DNA of 64,000 bases from Calocera cornea HHB12733 (lineage: Eukaryota > Basidiomycota > Dacrymycetes > Dacrymycetales > Dacrymycetaceae): NCBI GenBank assembly GCA_001632435.1, contig KV423932.1, forward strand, positions 1-64,000. Direction: 5' to 3'. This document shows, piece after piece, positions 35,188 to 47,106 of this stretch. How positions within the stretch are numbered: position 1 is the first letter of the stretch; every line of letters begins with the position of its first letter. The notes under the pieces are model-generated. The model saw nothing but the letters and a program-made list of their open reading frames with translations. It was not told the origin of the DNA and searched no databases. The translations under genes and the position numbers were made by a program.

Positions 35188-37254
35188 GGCGGGCGTGGGG
35201 AGCGTCAAGCGAAGAGTTGGCCAACAGACTTGCGGGGATTTAAAGCCCCTCGTAAATCGGAAGCGGTAGGAAGGATCGGACCGTCAGGGGAAAAGGGTCG
35301 GTTGATTGACGGGCACACGCTATCTCGGCGGTGCCTTGAAGAAGTGTGACGAGAATTTGCGCCCCATGTGGTGCACCGGTCTCTCCAGCACAGCTGGAGA
35401 TAACGCGAACCAACGCGAACAAAGGGATAAGAATAGAAGTTCGACCGGGAATGAATGACATCGAAGGCGCTGCTGGTGATAGGTTGGTGTCAACGGCAAC
35501 TTCGTCTTGACCGTGTGGGGTGGCTTCTGAGACCGACGATAAGAAGGCTGTACGACGGGGTATGATGTTGCCTTTGTCTGAGGAGTAGTAGTATTAGCAC
35601 CATAAGCAGTAGCTTTCAATGCGGACCCACCGGCGCCTAGGACTGATCCCGACTTATCAGTGTTGCTCCCGCCGACTCCCGCCGGATACGTAACATTCAG
35701 CTTGGCGCCTCTTCTTTCCGGCTGTGAAAAAAAAGAGACACGCAGATATTCGCTTAATATCGGATGGTCCCTGATCAAGGCTGTACCTGTTTGCTCTCGT
35801 CCGACATTCGTGGAAATGGCGCAAGGTTGACCACACGACAACAGGGTATGATGGCCCCATGGCCCTTCCAAGCTTGGTTGTCCATCAATATTTCCCAAGT
35901 GCACCTGATAAGCTCCGTGCGGCCGCTGGACGGTCCCTCCGCCGGTGTGTCGCACGCCATCGCATGTCTGCTTGGCGTTGCCCGGTGGGTGGCACAGTGC
36001 ATCGGTGAGAAGACGCGGTGGAGCGGGTTGCGAGTGTCAGACGTGGCGACGATAGGGAGTGCCGGCATTTGATGTCGCAGTCCCAGACTGAATGACGCCC
36101 GTCGGTATTAGAACCCCGCTTTTGCGAGATTGGAGAGGGACTGAATGTCTCCGTATCGCTGTTTCCTCCGCGATTGTTCGGCAGAAGCAGTACGCCGGTG
36201 ATGGAGGGTACACCGCCGGGCGCGGCCTGCGAAAGGTGCCACGAGGAGATAAGCATATCCGGGAGTCTAATTGACGGGCTGCCAGTCTTCGCGGGTCGCG
36301 CCTTGCGATAGCCATCATCATATACTGTCGGGACCCTGACAGTGGTCTCACTAAGGGTGACATCATCTCCACGCGGAAGCGTCCCTTCCCGGTCCCCAAT
36401 CCGGGTCACCCAAGTCCAAATGTTGCCAGTCTCCGAAGGCAAACAAGATAGACGCATTAATGAATTAGCAGAACCACACCCAGCTCCATTCTAACAGTCC
36501 TGGATGGCGCCGCCAAGCCAAAGGGTCAAAGGGTCGAATTTGTTGGAATAGTGGCTGCAAGTCAAGACGCCAGTTTTTCACCGTGTCCCTATTGGTGGAT
36601 CAGCACCTGAGAAGCTGCGCCAACACTCAGGGAACCTGTTGTCCAGTCATGCTCCGCCCGCGTCCGGGAATGCAGTTTGAGCGCTTCTCAGGGGAGATCC
36701 GTTTTCCAAATTGGGGATACTGGTGGACTGGTCCATCATCGCTTTAGGCGCCTTGGGCAGTCGATCAACCGGGTTTGTGCCTTTGCAGTGTGGGGTCATG
36801 CATTTCCGACGAGAAGTTGCCAAGTCCCCGCAAAGCAGTGCTGCCACACAACTCTCTCAGAACAAAAAGAACACATCGGTCGCCAGAACTTGATGGTAGA
36901 ACGAGTCCGAAGCTTGGCTCGAACAAGGACGAGCCACGTTTCGGGAAACGGCGTGCATACCGCGGCATCAATCGGACCACCCGAACGTGCGATCGCTGGT
37001 CCCTAGGCGCGGCTGGCAACATCGACGCGTCGTCACAGTGGCTCCCTCTCCGCAGCCTGCCGACCGTGCTCCTGTTTGTTCTTGCATATCGACGACGACG
37101 ACGACGACGTTCCGCTGTTCTGCTGTGCTTTGCCTGATTGACTGGTCGTCTGGCCTCTGAACTTGCTGCTTCTGTGCTCTCGGATTTGGGACAGGGTCAA
37201 AGACGACGCGGCGCTGTCACCTGAGACAGCCGTCCCCTGTCTTCTTCCGGAATC
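35188..37254. other. 2.1-kb intergenic region, no gene seen
   Basis: Two long minus-strand frames (35320-35955 and 35885-36457) show no motif or splice support. A (GAC)6 run lies at about 37091-37109, just before the sphingomyelinase gene. Confidence 0.5.
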
Positions 37255-39273
37255 ATGAAGGCTGCGCTGGTTGGCGTCCTCGCCTTTGCGGCACCTGTGC
37301 TGCTCGCGCTTGATCTTCGCAACAATGACCAAACACCTTTCGTGCTTCTTCAGGGAGAGAACTCGTCCAATGTATGGCCTTGGAGATATCCTGAGGCGAC
37401 GAAGGGGCTGATCCACAGAACAGGAGACTCTGATTTATGGTTCAATTCCCGAAGTCGATGCGGATGCTCCCAAAAGGGGTCCACTTGACCCGCCGAAGAT
37501 CGGATGCCTGGAATGTAAGCTGATCCTGCAGAGCCTCAAGGTGGGTCTCCTCCATTTTCCGACAATGATCGCTTCCTGATCGAAGATGACCACAGACCGC
37601 CGCTGGCATCTCTCCTGAGAATGCGATGAACGTCGCCGCGACGCTCTGCCCGCGGTTCGGCGTTGCAGACAAAGATGTTTGCGCAGGCGCGATCAGCCTG
37701 TACGGGCCACATGTCCTGCAGATCTTGCCGCAGATCGAGCCCTTCGGCTATTCTGGCGCACTGGGCTGCGCGACCATCATCCATGCCTGCCCGTATCCCG
37801 CACCGCCTACCAGCGAGGAAGAGATCTTCCTCCCTCCGCCGCCCGCCGACTTGCCCCCACCCAGGGAGCGGAACGCAAGCCTGGAGCCACTCACCATCGT
37901 CCATCTTTCTGACTGGCACTACGACCCCAAGTACATCGCTGGATCTGAAGTGCACTGCACGAAGCCGCTCTGCTGTCGCGGGTGGAACGAGACCGCCGAT
38001 GGGGAGCTGAAGAAAGCGGCTTTTCCCGCTCCCAGCTGGGGTGCATACACCTGCGATGCGCCGCAGCGGCTCGCGGTGAACATGCTCGAGAATGTGAAAC
38101 GCTTGTTGGGCAAGAACCCGGACTTTGCGATCTTCACCGGTGATATCCCGCCACACGATGTCTGGGAGACAACCGAGGATAGTACCAATCTCGCCGAGGC
38201 GACATCGTTCGGTACCATGCGACAATACCTCAAAGCGCCTGTGTTTCCCACCATCGGGAACCACGAGACGAGCCCGAGCGACCTCTTCCAGCCCGCGAGC
38301 ATTTCTGAGCCGCCTGAGAACCAGTGGCTTTTCGACAACCTCACGAAAAACAGCTGGTACGGCTGGCTCACTCCAGAGGAGCTCAAGTATGCTAGGAAGA
38401 ACCGCGGGAGGTACACGACGCGGCCTGTCGACGGTCTGAAGATTATCAGCCTGAACACGTACGCCTTTTCAGTTGCAGTGTCGTATATGCGTTGATTTCT
38501 TGTACAGGAACGACTGCTACGCGCAGAACTACTGGCTCTTCGCCGACACTACCGAGCTCGATCCGAACGGCCAGCTCCTCTGGTTGGCAGAGGAGCTCGC
38601 TGACTCGGAGGCAAGCGGCGAGCGCGTGTGGATCATCTCGCATATCCCGCCAGGTGTACCCGACTGCTTCCGCAGCTGGAGCGAGGCGCACAACAAGATC
38701 GTGCAACGCTACTGGCGCACCATCGCGGGCGTCTTCTCAGGCCACACGCATAGGGACGAGGTCAAGCTCTTCTACGCGAACGAGAGCAAGTCCGTCTCCT
38801 CTGCTGTCGTCGTCAACTGGATCGGCCCCTCCCTCACGCCGTTCACGCAACTCAACCCCGGCTGGAGGGCGTATACCGTCGACCCGGTGACATTCGAGGT
38901 GCTCGAATCACGCACGTTCGTCACTGACCTCTCACTGGCCGCCGAGCTGGACCGGACAGGGGAGGAGCCGGACTGGTTCGAGGAGTACTCTGCGCGCGAG
39001 TACCTCCCCGAGTGGCCCAAGAACGCTCCGCTCAACGCTACCTTCTGGGCCAGGGTGGTCGAGCGGTTCGAGGCCGATGAGCAGGTGTTCCAGCGGTATT
39101 TCCTGCATCGGGGCAAGGGAGGGCCGAGTGGACAGGTGCCGTGCGACGCCGAGTGCAAGGCGCATATCGTCGACAATATCAGAGCAGGGTCGAGTAGGGA
39201 TGTGAACCTTGCTGGGCTCAAGGGGGACGAGGTGTGGGCGAAGGATCTGTGTGGCGTGCATTCACATCATTAG
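37255..39273 (+). CDS. Acid sphingomyelinase-like phosphodiesterase, secreted
   Basis: Four exons: 37255-37371, 37424-37540, 37596-38458, 38508-39273 (621 codons with stop). Signal peptide at residues 1-18 (LVGVLAFAAPVLLA). A saposin-B-like part has its cysteines (CLECK, ATLCPRF, CAGAI, CATIIHAC). Then comes a calcineurin-type metallophosphatase core: LSDWHYDPKY, FTGDIPPHD, IGNHE, ISHIPPG, FSGHTHRDE, which are the metal-binding Asp, His and Asn. Predicted to release phosphocholine from sphingomyelin or a related lipid outside the cell or in the vacuole. Length is normal. All metal ligands are present. Confidence 0.93.
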
Positions 39274-39512
39274 CGACACGGATGAGGAGGTTGAAGGGAG
39301 TCGTTCACTGTACCATAACGTCATGTGTCATTGTTACCTTATGCAATCATTATCATCTTACGTGAGCAGCAGCGTGATTTGCGGGTAATCCTTATAGGGG
39401 ACACTCAATGTAGCGGCACACAGAAAGCCCATACAGATTATTCACTCTTCTATCCATACAGGGCGTGCTACGCACGCTCGACATGCTTCATTCGTGAACT
39501 ATTACTCATACC
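39274..39512. other. Convergent intergenic region
   Basis: 239 bp, no feature beyond AT-rich 3' ends. Confidence 0.3.
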
Positions 39513-40434
39513 TTATACCTTCATGATGGGGACAGCGGTAACGGTTGCGGGCTCGGCAGGGGTCTCTGTGGTGGGCTCGGGGGCAGCAGACTTGTGCTCG
39601 TCGGCGATACGCTTTGCCTCCTCGTGGATGTCGAGCACCTGCTTGGTCGTGGTCGTGTAGAACTCGGCGACCTTCTTCCCCCACGGGCTCGAAATCGCCT
39701 TGGCGTAGTAGTCGCCCGCCTGCTTGCTGAGCGCGTGCTTCTCGTCCACCTCGCGGGCCTTGGCCGTGCCGGCCTCGACGTACGTATTCAGCTGCCCGGA
39801 GATTGTCTTCTCGTGGCCGACGAGGCGCTCGCCGAGGCCCTGATCGAGGGACTTGATGTATGCCAGGAAGCGGGAGGAGATGCCTTGCTTGGCTGCATAC
39901 AATCGCATCAGCATATATGCTTGGTATTGACGTTGTATGCACTCACAATCGATGTCAATGGCGCGCTGGAGGATCTGGTCGCTCAGGATGTAGCCCTTGG
40001 CGAGGTACTCGGCGGCGATGCCGGCGCGGGGCTTGTCCTCCTGGGCGATGGGGTGACCCTCGGGATGCTCAGAGGATCCGTGTCCGACGGGGTCCTCGTG
40101 CACCTCGTCCGAGGTAACGACGATGTGCTCGCCGTCGAGCGTGCCGCCGTTCAGCATCAGCGCGGTCTTGGCGGCGGAGACCTTTTCGAACGAGATCTTG
40201 GCGGACTTGTCCTCCTTCTCGATCGCGGTGATCCTACGGACTATCATCAGCACTTGTGCTTGGGACTGGCTTGGAGAGGGAAGGTACGCACTTGCCGCAG
40301 AAGGAGAAGAAGTCATGGAGCGCCTGCTCGGTCGTGATCGGGGCGAGGTTGGAAACCTGCCATGCCCATCAGTTAAACGTGTTCCACAGTAGTATGAGGG
40401 AAGTGATACTCACGTTAACAGAGTAGGTCGACAT
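39513..40434 (-). CDS. vip1: RRM protein of the VIP1 family
   Basis: Four exons on minus: 40434-40414, 40356-40292, 40233-39947, 39892-39513 (251 codons with stop). RRM at residues 1-75: SVNVSNLAPITTEQALHDFF with RNP-like FCGKITAIE and KISFEK. An Ala/Lys/Glu-rich helical part follows (YLAKGYILSDQILQRAID, GERLVGHEKT), typical of fungal Vip1/actin cytoskeleton-associated proteins. RNA-binding role inferred from the RRM; the cellular role is uncertain. The third intron contains the palindrome GCATATATGC next to its branch site. Confidence 0.88.
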
Positions 40435-41495
40435 GTTTTCGTATGTGTTTGATAGTGGTAGTTGGAAGTGGGTGGTGGTAGCGATGAGAAGAACTTAAGT
40501 ATGTAGGGGAGCAGGCGGTGCCTCTGGCCCCTGCTATGTATATGGATTGCGGGTCGCATCCTGGTCTGCGCCCCTCTGCGCTCGTTGCATGTGGGCGAGG
40601 GCAGCGCGGGAGGGTGCGGGTCCCGACTCCGATGATGGGACCCTGACGTCACCTCATTTCCTCGCCCACTTGCGCTGCACCCAGCCCAGTCCCTCGCCCG
40701 CAGCGACCGCATGTGATTCCGCCCGAGGTCCCCGCATTGGGCGGCGGCTATTGCCGTCCTTCCCTGGCGGATCCCGGAGCTTGGCCTTTGGACGCGCTGT
40801 GTTCTAGCAGGTGCTACTGGGAGCTGGAGGGTTGAGTGGGAAGGAGGAAGATGTTCCGCCGCGGCCGGGGAGCGGAGCGGAGAGCGGGAACATGGTGCCT
40901 CGTTTGGTGATGGTAATGGGGGCGGTTGCCCGGGGGCGAAATGCACAGCTCACTTTCATACCCGTTCGAACCTGACCGTAAACGCGATACTAGCCCTCCC
41001 TACGACCCGGGCCAGAGAACAGCCAAGCTCGGAATAAACAGCTGATATTTCTCCGTGACTTCCCTCCATATTGTACCACAGGAAGGGGGAGGGGAGGAGG
41101 AAGAGGAGGGTGAACTAGTACTATCACTAGAGCTTAGACAAGTGGGGGAAGGAAGGATAAAGATGTTCCAGAGCTACAGCATCGCCAGAACTTGAAAAGG
41201 GCGACTGTCCAAAAGGAAGGACGATGCGCGGGGTCGCAAACACGACTAGGTAAGAACATGCCAAGTAAAAGCGTGAATTTTGGAGGGCCGCGTGCGCCCC
41301 GCTGAAGGGGCGGAGCGGCAGGCAGTGGGTATCTGATGAAGCAAGCCAAAAATAACGTATGCGAAGTGAAGTGAAAGTTCTAAACCTCGTGCCCAGAGAA
41401 AGGAAACCAAGCGGAAGGAGGACGGGGGTGCAGTCGGTATGCGAGGAGAATGCAGTGCTAAGCAATCAGTGAGGGTGAAGTGAGACAGGCGCGCA
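40435..41495. other. 1.1-kb intergenic region, no gene seen
   Basis: VIP1 promoter on the left and surface-protein 3' flank on the right. Purine-rich at 41080-41115. Confidence 0.4.
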
Positions 41496-44400
41496 CTACC
41501 AGTTAAGGCTCGACTGGCGCAAGATCGGCTGAGAGATCTGGTGCGTCGCGATCGGGCTCGTGCGGCGCGTCCCGCGTTGCTCCTGCTGGTACTCGTGCAG
41601 CGGATCCACGTTGCGCGTCGCGGTGGGGTCCATGTACCCGCGGAGCGAGTCCTCGGCGAAGAAGAAGGACCGGCGCCGCTCATGCATCATCTCCGGGCTG
41701 GGCGAATTGCGCTCGGGCGCGTAGGCAACACCAATGGCCGTGCCGACCGCCGCCGTATTCACGGGGGAGATCTCACTCGGGGCGGGCGAGTTGGCAGGGA
41801 GCTGCTGGTGCGCATTCTCCTGTCGTCGCTTCCACCACCTCCTGCCGAACCAAAGCGCGGCGAGGAGGAGGATGCCTCCAACCGCCGTGACGACACCAAT
41901 AATGGCATCGCGGCGCTGGGCGTTGCTAGCCGACGAGGCCGACGAGGCAACATCACTCGACGGAGGCGGGGCTGCCATGGCTGTCACGGGGAATGCAGGG
42001 TCGATGAATCCAGCGAGCTGGCGTGCTACACCCGTGGAGGAATAGTATAACGGCGAGTTCTTCGTCTGCACCTGCGCCTGCAGGTATGCCACGTAGTCAT
42101 CCGGGATGTACGCGAGGTACACTGTGAGCAACTCATTCTCGTCACCATCGTAGTATGCCGGCTGGTAAGCCTCCAACGCAACGGTCTCCACATCGTCTGT
42201 GTCAATACCGAGTGCGTTCGCGAGCAGCACCGGACAGAAGGCGAACAGCTGGCTAGCAGACTCGACGTTGTTGACCACGAAGACCCAGTTGAGTTGGGCT
42301 TGGAACAGCAGCGAAATAAGTGTCATGCCTGCCTGGGACGAACCCGCCGCTGTGTCCCCGGGGATCGAGTTCTGTGATCCGGAGGAGGGCGGGAGAATCT
42401 TGGCTGGAATCGCACTCGGGAAGGGCGATGCTGCGGGGGTACCACTCGTCTGAGAAATGGTGGTCGCAAGCACGTCGGGGTTCGTCTGCGTCGGCTCCAA
42501 CGTGACAGATGTTGAGGGGAGCGAGGCAAAAAGCAGGGATGATGCGGTGATAACACCGCTGAACTCGGAGAGCGGGGCATCTTGCACAGTGCTGATGGTG
42601 GTTGGCTGGGTGACGGAAGCCACAACGGATGTGCCAGGGAAGATAGACGCGAGCGCGGGGGAGAAGGAAGGAGTAATGCTCCCTTGGGTCATGGAGACAC
42701 TGGACGCGGGGATGGAAGGCGCGGTGAACGTCGCCTGGCCGCTGCTACTTGGAATGACATCTACCGTCGTAGGCGCCGCAGTGTCTGTCGGGGCGCCGGT
42801 GTCAGAGGGCGAGCTCGCAAGGATGCTCGTGATCTCCCCGGCGGCGGTAGAGACGTCGCCCAGAGCGCTCGAGAGGTCTGAAGCGGCGGAGGACACGTCC
42901 CCGAGCGCGCTCGTGAGCTGATTGAAGGCGCTGCTGAGCGGGCTATCAGGGCTGCTCGTAGGCGCACTCGTGTCAGTCGCAGTTTGCGTAGGCGAGTCAG
43001 GCGCGCTGGTGGATGGACCGAGGATGCTACCGAGGTCGCTTGTTACGCCACCGAGGAGGCTCGTCGCGCCGTCGACAATGCTGCCCAGGTCAGAGGTGAC
43101 GCCCCCCAGGAGGGAGGAGACACCGCAGCCAATGCCGCCGAGCAGGCCGTCGCATCCGTCATCGGTGGTGGCAGGCGGAGCCGCGGTCGAGGTGGGCGCT
43201 GCGTCAGTGTTGGTATCGGTGGGCGTGGTAGGAGGAGCACTCGAGGCGGGCGCTGCGTCAGTGTCGGTATCGGTGGGTGTAGTAGGAGGAGCACTCGAGG
43301 CGGGCGCTGCGTCAGTGTCGGTATCGGTGGGTGTAGTAGGAGGAGCACTCGAGGTAGGCGAGTCGCCGAGAATACTGCCCACATCGCTCGTCACGCCACC
43401 GAGAATGCTTGTCACGCCTCCGACAACGGAGCCAAGGTCGCTGGTTACTCCTCCCAGGAGGGAAGACACACCGCATCCAACGCCGCCCAGCAGGCCGTCA
43501 CATCCATCGTCCGTTGAGGTGGGCGTAGCACCGGTGTCTGTAGGCGTCGTGGGCGGCGCGGCAGTTGAAGTTGGCGAATCGCCGAGGAGGCTGCCCACAT
43601 CGCTTGTCACACCTCCGACAACCGAGCCAAGGTCGCTCGTGACTCCTCCAACTACGGACGTCACTCCTCCCACGACATCGCTCACACCAGTGCCAACACC
43701 TCCGAGGAGAGAGGACACGCCACATCCGATGCCTCCCAGCAGACCATCACATCCATCATCAGTCGACGTCGGCGCAGCGGCACTATCCGTCGGTGTCGTA
43801 GGGGAGGCTGTGTCGGTAGGCGTGGTTGGCGAAGCGGTGCTTGTGGGCGTATCGGTATTAGTAGGGCTGCCGCCGAGGAGGCTGCCCACATCGCTCGTCA
43901 CACCGCCAAGCAGAGTTGTCACCCCTCCCACAACATCGCTCACGGCCGTGCCCACACCTCCGAGGAGGGAGGACACACCGCAGCCGAGGCCACCGAGGAG
44001 ACCGTCACATCCGTCATCAGAAGAGGTTGGAGCGGCGGTCGTGCCGGGGTCGCTGCTGGTCGGCGAGGTACTCGTGGGACTGGAAGTGTCCGTGGGACTG
44101 GAAGTATCCGTGGGGCTGGAAGTGTCCGTGGGACTGGAAGTGTCCGTGGGACTGGAAGTGTCCGTTGGGCTGGAAGTGTCCGTTGGGCTGGACGTATCAG
44201 TAGTTGACGTAGGCGAAGTACTGTCCGTCGACGAGGTCGTGGACGTATCGGAGGTAGAGGTAGCAGAGTCCGTGCTCGAGCTCGATGAGCCGTCCGGGTT
44301 TGTCAGGTCTGCGACTGTATCACCGAGATCTTCACCAAGATCCCCGACCGTCTGTCCCACATCTCCCAGAAGGCCGCCGACGGCTGTCCAGATGTTAGCA

Positions 44401-44810
44401 TATATGCATGCGATCACTGTAAGGCGGTGCGTACTTCCACCCAGGTCGCCCAACAAATCTCGCTTCTCCCAGTGTCGGCGCGAGGGGTTGGTCAGGCCGG
44501 CGAGCGTGTCGCCCACGTTCTCCCCAAGGTCGGCAACTGTCTCCCCAAGGTTTCCGAGGAGGTCGCCAACCGCTATCAAATATCAGCATATATGCGCGTT
44601 TCCTATCGTCAGGCAGCACGCACTATGCCCTAGGTCATCGAAGATATCGCCCCGCTCCTCCACCCAACGCCTCTCCCCCTTTCGGCTGAGATCATGCTTC
44701 GCCTGCAACGACCTCCGCGCGTGCGAGTTTGAGAAGCTCGAGTGCGCCGCGTGCGCGGAGGAGGGCGTGTACAGAAGAGCGAGGAGGGCAAGGAAGGCGG
44801 GAAGGCGCAT
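41496..44810 (-). CDS. Large modular Ser/Thr-rich surface protein with one membrane segment
   Basis: Three exons on minus: 44810-44624, 44572-44435, 44383-41496 (1071 codons with stop). Signal peptide MRLPAFLALLALLYTPSSAHA. The first part holds three repeats like LLGDLGETVADLGENVGDT. A mucin-like stretch has seven TDTSSP units. Then four modules start DDGCDGLLGG-GCGVSSLLGG, each with two cysteines and several LGGVTSDVGSLLG amphipathic repeats, joined by Thr/Pro linkers. A Ser-rich, probably globular domain follows (about 720-860), then one membrane helix (IIGVVTAVGGILLLAALWFG) before RRWWKRR and a cytosolic tail. Probably a heavily O-glycosylated wall sensor or adhesin. I do not know this module. 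Confidence 0.8.
43050..44025 (-). repeat. Four-module repeat array inside the surface-protein gene
   Basis: Modules begin near 44018, 43762, 43518 and 43165 (minus strand), each coding for CDGLLGG and GCGVSSLLGG. Linkers of PTTPTDTDTDAAPASSAP type are duplicated between modules 3 and 4. Confidence 0.85.
44073..44195 (-). repeat. 18-bp repeat coding TDTSSP
   Basis: Seven near-perfect units of tccgtgggactggaagtg type on +, in frame in the surface-protein gene. Confidence 0.9.
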
Positions 44811-45917
44811 CGTTGGCGGTCGTTAGCTTAGTTGATGGATTTTGGCTAGTTTTAGAGTTTGATGAGAGGTTGGTTGCTGGTAGGCGAGAGGTGCAAATGA
44901 GCGACTGGAGTTGGGTGGTAGGCAGGGCCGTCAAGGCGTGGTATAGCAGGGCAGAGTAGAACAAATCAAAGCAGACGGAAAGGATGGAGAGCAGCAGTTG
45001 TATGCGTCACAACGAAGTGAGCAGCGTAGTGAACGTCGGTAGGAAAGGACTGGCGAATTCAGCAAATGAGCGTGCGTGGCCGTGGGCCGATTGACTCGTG
45101 TAGCCTGCAGAAGCCCGGCCCAGAGATGGTACAGGGGAGTGTGCAGGAAGGCGATCCGGCGGAGGGGGAGGAGGGGAAGGTGAGGGAGGAGGAGGAGGGC
45201 AGCGCCCGTTTGTTGATGGGAAGGGAGAGAAGGAGGGAGGACGACGTCGTTAGGGACGCACGGGGTCGCGCCCAGCTGCGGCAGCGGTGTCAATCAGAGA
45301 CGGCGACCGCGGGCGCGGGCCAGGGCACAAGGGCGACTGGAATGTCCTTTTCCCCTGGGCGCGTTTGATGCGGGTACACAACCCACACGGGAGCAGAACG
45401 GGCCCAGCCCAACCTTGCTGGCGCCGGTTGCTCCCTTTTCGGGGGTTCTGAAGAGAAGGAAGGAAGCGGCTTCGGGATACCGCGCATTCAACAAACTCGG
45501 GGTGGCACATCATTATTCACCTCGTTCTCCCGCAGAATTCTTAGACTGGAAACGCGATACATTGATGAGGCTATGTCTCCGTTGATGAGAGGAACGGCCG
45601 GCCGTCGGACAAACGGGATAGTCAATGGACGCCAGTCGTGACCCGATTAAACGCTTTGCGGCAACTTGGACCCGCACCTATACATACTCAGAGCAACCGA
45701 GCTTGCCAGAGGCTTTTCGAAACAAGGTCCACTTCACAACACCGGAGCCGAGTGGTCAGGGAGATATATCTCCGCCCGCGGACAAGAGGGGAAAGGAAAC
45801 CACAACAGGACAGGGCGGAGATTGCATGTAGTACCATTGCATAGCCATATAACCTATGGGACAACATTGCACCTCGTGGTCAGCAAGCCCGCCCACCCCA
45901 ATGCCAATGCAGGTAGA
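44811..45917. other. 1.1-kb intergenic region, no gene seen
   Basis: Promoter side of the surface-protein gene and 3' flank of uL23. G/A-rich block at 45150-45240. Confidence 0.4.
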
Positions 45918-46508
45918 TTAGATGAAGCCAATCTTGATGCAATCAGTATCATATCCATGCAGAGCGTACTCGAGCTGCTCACCTTGTTCGCAACATCCAG
46001 CGCATCGTGGTCGGCCGTCAAACGCACATACGCCTTCTTCTTCCCATCCGGCCTTATGAGCGTGTTGATCTTGGCAGCCTGGACATCATACAGCTCCTTC
46101 ACGGCAGCCTTGATCTGGCGCTTGTTGCTCCTCAGGTCCACGAGGAAGACGAGGGTGTTGTGCTCCTCGATCTTCTTCATTGCGCTCTCAGTGCTGACGG
46201 GAGCGGTGATCGTCCGGTGGGCATCCATGCGGGGTACATGGGGGACAGACTTGCGGGGGTACTTGGGGTCCTTGGGCAGGCGCAGAGTCTTTGGCCGCCG
46301 GAAGGTGACCGACGTGCGGATCTTGCGCGCCTTCTTGCCGTTCGTGCCCACGAGCGCGGCCTTCTTAGCGGCAGTGGCCTTGGCGGTCTTCTTGTCGCTG
46401 GCGGCTGAGGAAGGGTTAGCCTCCCAGACGGGTGCCCCTGCAGAAGACTGGCTCACCCTTGCCCTTGCCCGCAGCCTTGGGCTTTTCCGTCTTTTGGGTG
46501 GTGGACAT
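45918..46508 (-). CDS. RPL25: Ribosomal protein uL23 (L23a/L25)
   Basis: Three exons on minus: 46508-46457, 46404-45983, 45932-45918 (163 codons with stop). The basic N-terminal extension ([20 protein letters not shown]) is that of the eukaryotic protein. The core has [64 protein letters not shown] and ends [12 protein letters not shown]. Binds 26S rRNA near the exit tunnel. The last exon is only 15 nt (IGFI and stop). Confidence 0.96.
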
Positions 46509-46981
46509 GGCTATAGAGAACACTATCAGCATGCCGCTCTCCACTCCGGTCTATGCAAGAGCGAAAGCGAGCGAGTCTCCATCCACCAACGAGTGCTGCC
46601 ACAGCCATCCGCACCGCACTCCATCCACCCTCCAGCCGTCCCATCCACCGCTCCCAGCATCCCCTACAGCTTCCCACCATCACACACGTCTTCCAGCAGC
46701 ATGCCCCGCTTGCCCGCTCGCACGAAAATCAACACAACTCACCGGTAGAAAGACGGGTTGTCGATGTCGAGTAAGGATTCGAGCTCAGTAGGGCCGCAGG
46801 GCAGACGACGAGCACGAGCGGGAGCAAAATTTCGATTGGTGCCGGAACCGAGGGCTCGGCGATGAAAAGACCAGGCAGCGGAGGCGAACGCTCCTGCCGG
46901 CGCATCCTTGCTGAACACCTCCGTTTTATGTTCTCCCGTACTTGTGACACGATCAGCGCTGCTCATCGTGGTACTTTCCAT
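46509..46981 (-). promoter_or_regulatory. uL23 upstream region with possible 5'UTR intron
   Basis: On minus, a donor (ctaccg|gtgagttg) near 46742 and an acceptor (tctatag) 2 nt before the ATG would make a 5'UTR intron, common in ribosomal protein genes. An 80-aa open frame (46981-46739) upstream has no recognised motif; a separate small gene is less likely. Confidence 0.35.
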
Positions 46982-47106
46982 CGATCTTCAGTTTTCTGTG
47001 TTTGGAAATTGACTAAATGAGTACGATCGTCTCATCCATTACAATGCCCTGGCACTCGCTCCTGTGATCGACAAAGTAACCGGACGACTCTTCTTTTCCT
47101 CTTACT

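Noticed and set aside
35320..36457. Two long minus-strand frames between AAP3 and the sphingomyelinase gene
   Set aside because: No motif, no splice partner, odd composition; likely chance.
42922..44826. 634-codon frame on + opposite the surface protein
   Set aside because: Antisense of a repeat-rich gene; the minus strand has signal peptide, membrane helix and spliced phases.
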